64,000 nucleotides of DNA from NCBI GenBank assembly GCA_025766275.1, contig JAFKAC010000079.1:213758-277757 (forward strand). The letters are read 5' to 3'. The notes beneath the pieces were generated by a model that searched no databases, was not told the origin of the DNA, and saw only the letters and a list, made by a program, of their open reading frames with translations. Position 1 is the stretch's first letter, and every line of letters starts with the position of its first letter. This DNA is from Lactarius indigo. Lineage: Eukaryota; Basidiomycota; Agaricomycetes; Russulales; Russulaceae. The translations under genes and the position numbers were made by a program. Of this stretch, positions 59,601 through 64,000 are shown piece by piece.

Positions 59601-60300
59601 ACGTTTCTTGTCTGCGCACAGTGTACTGTAGTGTATTATTGGATCAATAATAATTGTATTTATCTACATCTGTCAATTTTTTACTTGAATTTCTTGTCAT
59701 TATTGACGAATGAGAATCTAGGAATTATGATAGTTAAGTCGATTTTTTTTTATCGGACCGGCCGGACCGACAATGCGGGGAACTTACACACGGTAGTGAT
59801 AGTTCCGTTTTCCGTTGTTTGTTCCGTGTCACGTCACGGTCATCGGCCACGTGCAAGGTAATCAGGGGTCCGTGCGGCGTCAGGGTCTATTGGGCCAGTC
59901 GCCCATGTCGGCGTGTCGGGGGTGTCCTGACACCCTCCTGTCCCGTGGTCCGGGAACTCATTAAGGTGCGCACAATACGATTCCTCTGCGGCATCACCTC
60001 TTTTTCTCGTCGTACTGGTCCATACTTCTGACTTGGCGTTTCAACATCACGTACTCGGTACCAAACCACTCCCTCTTTCGCTTCGACGTTTCACTCCCGA
60101 GTCCGGACGACCCCTCCACTCCACCGTTGATGCCCGACATACCTTTACCGCTCCGTGCCACACATGACATCACGTGCAACAATTGCGCTGCCACTTTTAA
60201 CCGCATCGTGTGTTGCGATGGCCCGAACTGGTCTCGGATATTGGACTTCGACGACACATCACCTTTCCTTTTCATAGGCCGCATGCTGTCAGGTTATGTT
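56670..60300. other. 3.6 kb without a recognised gene
   Basis: I see no convincing coding unit. The stretch 57650-58010 is AT-rich, with TATCATATCATATC-like runs near 57938-57970. A small TG-rich simple repeat lies at 59420-59460. Open frames at 58717-59169 (plus) and 58794-59063 (minus) overlap each other and show no family motif. Between the two Hsp70 relics this is probably inserted or inverted DNA. Confidence 0.4.
59420..59460. repeat. TG-rich simple repeat
   Basis: Two copies of GTGTGATAGTGTGTGTGCG in tandem, grading into a GCGC run. Non-coding as far as can be seen. Confidence 0.75.
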
Positions 60301-60352
60301 TTATAAGAATCTAGGGTACACAGTTACAAATGATGAATACACGCTAGACACA

Positions 60353-60739
60353 AAATAAGGAACAGAAAGAAGATAGATACGAGACAACTGAGGCCGAGTG
60401 CGAATAGATAGTCGAGACAAGAGGAAAAAGTCCATATTGCAGAGATAGAGATTCGGCATCACCATGGATCCAACCAGAGCCAAATAAGGAACAGAAAGAA
60501 GATAGATACGAGACAACTGAGGCCGAGTGCGAATAGATAGTCGAGACAAGAGGAAAAAGTCCATATTGCAGAGATAGAGATTCGGCGTCACCATGGATCC
60601 AACCAGAGCCAAATAAGGAACAGAAAGAAGATAGATACGAGACAACCGAGGCCGAGTGCGAATAGATAGTCGAGACAAGAGGAAAAAGTCAATATTGCAG
60701 AGATAGAGATTCGGCATCACCACGGATCCAACCAGAGCC
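60353..60739. repeat. 129-bp tandem repeat, three copies
   Basis: Three head-to-tail copies of exactly 129 bp, starting AAATAAGGAACAGAAAGAAG, with only a few substitutions between copies. 129 is 43 codons, so the minus strand stays open across all copies (60780-60301) with a repeated 43-residue unit (SIRTRPQLSRIYLLSVPY and flanks). No homology is recognised, so the open frame may only reflect the period. Confidence 0.95.
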
Positions 60740-60814
60740 AGGCCCTCCGTCCATTCCACGCAAATCCATTTCATGCCCATAAAATCCCGCCCTCGCTCGC
60801 GTCTTCATTTCATC

Positions 60815-61330
60815 GGGTCCCAGTGGACCTCAGCACATCAACGAGAAACTCATGCCATCCCAATTTGCGTCCTTTACTGTCCCCTTCATTCCGCGCGCTG
60901 TTGACCCTCGTAAGAAAGCGCTCAATGACGCTGGCGTGAAGGCATAGGAGATCAACGAGGTTATTCTAGTCGGCGATGACACGTATGCCACGGGTCGTTG
61001 ACACGGTCAAACCCATTTTCGCAACGTCACGGACATTCTTCTCCTTAAAGTCACTCTATTCTCGTTACGTGTCTTAGTCTCTCCAGCGCAGACGATGTAT
61101 TGACGAGTTCACAGGCACCGAGACGCTCAGCGGTATCACGACCGAGCTCATTCCGCGAGACACCACCACTCCCACGAAGAATTTGCAAGTCTTTTCGACC
61201 GCTGCAGGGACAAACTGCCATCGAGGTAAAGATAAAAAATGAAATAGAAAAACCATGACGAGCGTGAGCTTGTGGGTGACAACAAGCTACTCGGTAATCT
61301 CGACCTTGTTGGCATCCCCCCAAAGGGCGT
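60815..61330 (+). pseudogene. Mitochondrial-type Hsp70 relic, later part (end of ATPase domain and start of substrate-binding domain)
   Basis: The plus strand reads GPQHINEKLMPSQFASF, VDPRKKALNDAGVKA, stop, EINEVILVGDD. After frame changes come ETLSGITTELIPRDTTTPTK, LQVFSTAAG, and ERELVGDNKLLGNLDLVGIPPKGV. These match consecutive segments of mitochondrial Hsp70 C-terminal to those at 55700-56669. Stops and indels make it non-functional. The opposite strand relative to the N-terminal relic implies a rearrangement. Confidence 0.85.
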
Positions 61331-61359
61331 ACAACAGTAATAGCAGGTAAATACGTAAG

Positions 61360-62790
61360 TCAGACAGGATGTTCATCCCTCCAGGTTTTAAGCCATTGGA
61401 GCAGCTTTGTACGGCCCTCAGGTACCCCGGCGGTAGAAGTGATTTTGTCGATAAACGGCTGAGAACGATGGGTACCTCCTTCGCCGTACGTTTGCACGAT
61501 TTTCACTGCATCGTTTGCTTCGGAAAGCCAAGTTTTGCCAACGCCGAGGGCCGTAGATACTTCAAGCTTTGAGATCTTCCGGTATTCACCATCCTGCGAA
61601 CCGGATCAGATGAGGGTGAGACAGCAAAGTCGTCAAAGTGTAATGTCACTCACGACCAGGCATACCCCGCTGTGAGCCTTCAAAAAATCAACACCAAATT
61701 TCCAAGATTTTACTGCACCCGGGTTATCCCTGACGTGGTGAAGCGTCGATTGAAAATCGTTATAATCAGGGTGGAGTTTGAGCTCGTCGATGAGACACCC
61801 CACAATTCGCTTGGTCCGTTCCGTTTTGGACGCCTTTCTGGTGGGACCCATCTTTGCCCGCACGAATGATGATCGAGACGTATGACGATAAGTCGCTCTG
61901 AAGGGCCTGACACCGGCAGCTGTTGAGCAATCATGTCCAGTAGAACTTTGGCCGGTGTCGTCAACTGTAGTCGTCACGGCACCAGCGCCATCAAGAGCTG
62001 TAAAATTCGAACCTTTATCTGGGAAATCGGGCATTTTGCAGCCGGAGATATTGGACGCCAGCGGTTGCCCATGGTTTGAGCCCTTCACACAGGTCAGCTG
62101 TCTCGTCGCAAGCCTTCGGGGCAGAAAATGAACTTGCATTGAAAGGGTGCTCTTGTTCCATGCCAAGGGGCGCATACAAAGCGAGGTTAGTGAAATCTAG
62201 TCCGTCGTCGAGACTGTAAGTTGGACCCGCTAGGCCCGGTCGTGAGGACAAGAGTCGTCGGATACCCCAACATGAGCATACCTGGCTTGTTGAAGTCGAT
62301 TCCTGCACCCAACACGAATGGACTGGGCTCGTTGAAATCAAGCGCCGCTTCCTGAGTTGTTGCCCCTGTGACGTCGTTCGATTGGACCGGTATGGCACAG
62401 TGGTCTTCTGAAGGGAAATGGTGAGCAACGACGAGTCAGGTAGTACCCCAACACGAACGCACCTAGTTTGCTCAAGTCGGTCACCTCCCCCTCAACGGGC
62501 TGCTCTGCACTCGCCACAGCAGCTTGATCCCTGTCGGAGCTCCCCAATACCTGCCGATCATTGCTTGAATGGGCCGATAGGACATGGCGGTCGTCTGAAG
62601 GGATGGGCAAGTTGGGCACGTTCGAGTCGATTGTCGCAACCTTACTGGCGGTCGCCACCCCCTCGACAGTACTCGGGTTCTCGGAGCTCCCCTGTACCTG
62701 CCCTTCGTCCTGGCTCTCGGGCTCCAAGGCACTCGCACGAATAGTAAAACCCAGCTCTTGATCGAGCAGTGCCACGCAGATGGTCGCCAT
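61360..62790 (-). CDS. Multi-exon gene of unknown function
   Basis: Consistent splice signals on the minus strand connect MATICVALLDQELGF (ATG at 62790), a Ser/Ala/Asp-rich segment ending VTDLSKL, then CAIPVQSNDVTGATTQEA, LDFNEPSPFVLGAGIDFNKP, GPTYSLDDGLDFTNLALYAP, GSNFTALDGAGAVTTT, TERTKRIVGCLIDELKLHP, DNPGAVKSWKFGVDFLKAHSG and DGEYRKISKLEVSTALG. It ends LLQWLKTWRDEHPV with a stop at 61360-61362. Introns are about 50-70 bp. The N-terminal half looks disordered and the C-terminal half folded, with basic clusters. I recognise no domain. GVGKTW is short and lacks the flanking features of a P-loop. An extra upstream exon is possible. Confidence 0.6.
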
Positions 62791-63178
62791 GTTCGTTTTT
62801 GAGGTCAGCTTTCCAAGTGTCAACGTGGGCCATTTTTCTATTTGAGATTTGACGATATGCTGGAGGGCTGTTTTCGAGAGCCCGTGCCTGTGTAGACCTA
62901 GTTTGAGCAGACGACGCGTAGCGAGAAGTGTGGTGTGACACTCACAAATCGGACTCTCTCACTCGTCGATCTGTGTGGGCACGGCGCGTGCGCATCCTTG
63001 CAAAGCCTGCTTTCGGGTTGATGGGATGCTTCGGACGGGCGAGAGAAAAGGGGCTTCGGAAAGGCGAGTGAATGAAAAGGGGCTCAGGGGTGGGCCCAGG
63101 AAAGGGCCCGGGGACCCGGAGTATCGCTGGTGGGAGATGGCAAACGGAAACGAAACGAATGAATAAAAAAAATACTAA
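62791..63178. other. Upstream region of the 61.4-62.8 kb gene
   Basis: No gene recognised. It probably contains the promoter and 5' UTR of the minus-strand gene. GA-rich near 63040-63120. Confidence 0.4.
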
Positions 63179-63860
63179 AGGTTCGACTGTAGGAACGCTT
63201 TCGAAAGGCCTCGCGTCGCACCAAGACAAAAAAAGAAACGTCCGAAACGTCCTTAGAGTCCTTAGGAAGTCATCACAAAAAATGTTTCGAAGTGGCCTTA
63301 GGGCCTAACGAACGAAAGGGATGAATAATATAAGAAACATACCTCGAAAGGTTCGACTGTTAAGAACGTTTCACCAAAAAAGGTCCGAAATGTCCCTAGA
63401 GTCCTTAGGGAGCCACCACAAAAAACGCTTCGAAGTGGCCGTAGGGCCGAACGAACGAAAGGGATGAATGAAACAAGAAACATACGTTCGAATGGTTCGA
63501 CCGTTAAGAACGCTTCACCAAAAAAAGGACTGGAACGCCCCTAGAGTCCTTAGGGAGCCACCACGAAAAACGCTTCGAAGTGGCCTTAGGGGCCCGAACG
63601 AACGAAAAGGACGAACGAAACAAGAAACATACGTTCGAATGGTTCGACTGTTAAGAACGCTTCACCAAAAAAAGGTCCGGGGCGTCCCTAGGGCCCTTAG
63701 GGAGCTACCGCAAAAAAAGCTTCGAACCGGCCTTGGGGTCCTTTTGATGTTCGAGGGTGCGACTAAAAAGAGCCTTCGCGTTGCACCAAAAAAACATCTG
63801 TAACAACCTTAGAGTCCTTAGGGGGCACCAATTGCAGGGGCACCGCAAGAACCGCTTCGA
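63179..63860. repeat. Short satellite block, about 145-170 bp period, four to five copies
   Basis: Units start GGTTCGACTGT(T)AAGAACG at 63180, 63350, 63494 and 63641, with a degraded one near 63764. Shared parts are an A-run, CCTAGAGTCCTTAGGGAGC, CGCTTCGAAGTGGCC and CGAACGAACGAAA. Spacing varies (170, 144, 147 bp). The open frame 63468-63803 is repetitive and probably a by-product. Confidence 0.88.
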
Positions 63861-64000
63861 ACCATTTTCACGGACTTTCAGAGTCGTAGCGATCAGCAGT
63901 GGCGAGAGAAAAGGAAACGGCAGACGGCATCCTCCACATACAGGCGAGTCTCATGATGCCAGGAGGTAGGTGGAGGGCGAAGAGACCAGTGGAAAGTCAC

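Noticed and set aside
61480..61560. Possible P-loop GVGKTW in the unknown gene
   Set aside because: The preceding residues do not fit a strand-loop, the K-T is followed by W-L-S without a Walker B downstream, and the match is too short.
62400..62460. Short repeats in the N-terminal part of the 61.4-62.8 kb gene considered as a possible CRISPR-like or satellite array
   Set aside because: The similarity is limited to two intron boundaries (GTATGCTCATGTTGGGGTA-like and GTGCGTTCGTGTTGGGGTA), no regular period exists, and CRISPR is not expected in a fungus.
1..64000. tRNA genes
   Set aside because: I looked by eye for B-box-like GGTTCGAATCC sequences with a matching acceptor stem and found none convincing. 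The GGTTCGA words at 63.2-63.7 kb belong to the satellite.

Overview
The window looks like accessory DNA from a filamentous fungus, most likely a basidiomycete of the Agaricomycetes. The reasons are short GT-AG introns of about 45-70 bp, fungal STAND (NLR-like) proteins with a Goodbye-type N-terminal domain, a chromovirus, copia elements, a Crypton-type tyrosine recombinase with a GCR1_C-like C-terminus, and an XPG-family nuclease of a type common in mushrooms. The genus cannot be named from the sequence alone. || Layout. Positions 1-10789 hold a Ty1/copia element (Copia-1, minus strand, cut by the left window edge). Its gag-pol frame is split by a complete Ty3/gypsy chromovirus at 2025-9684 with TSD GTCGG. 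Copia-1 itself sits in the 3' end of an ankyrin/NLR gene, whose last codons survive at 10790-11136. Positions 10790-39520 are a tandem segmental array of Goodbye-NACHT-ankyrin genes: NLR-A (14555-19370, reads intact), NLR-B (22604-27594, reads intact) and NLR-C (32584-37484, three frameshifts), plus the broken copy at the left. They are separated by 3-5 kb spacers that are diverged copies of one another. || Positions 40662-49619 encode a multi-exon Crypton-type tyrosine recombinase, interrupted in its second exon by a full-length copia element (Copia-2, 41382-47248, TSD CCTTG, LTRs without a difference at the points compared, intact 1440-codon ORF). Positions 50985-53150 carry a headless middle section of a condensin SMC4 gene. 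Positions 53600-55408 (minus) encode an intact XPG/Rad2-family nuclease with three introns. A mitochondrial-type Hsp70 gene lies in two decayed pieces in opposite orientation (55700-56669 minus, 60815-61330 plus). Around them are a three-copy 129-bp repeat, an unrecognised multi-exon gene (61360-62790, minus) and a short satellite block near the right edge. || How the parts relate. The NLR genes are probably the selected content: a P-loop NTPase switch, a ligand-sensing ankyrin array made of alternating two-unit blocks, and an N-terminal domain joined to the NTPase by a coiled-coil linker whose heptad number differs between paralogs (1, 3 or 7). The rest is mainly a record of transposition: copia into NLR, gypsy into that copia, copia into Crypton, and relics of housekeeping genes. 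The XPG nuclease and the 61.4-62.8 kb gene are the only other coding units that read as whole.
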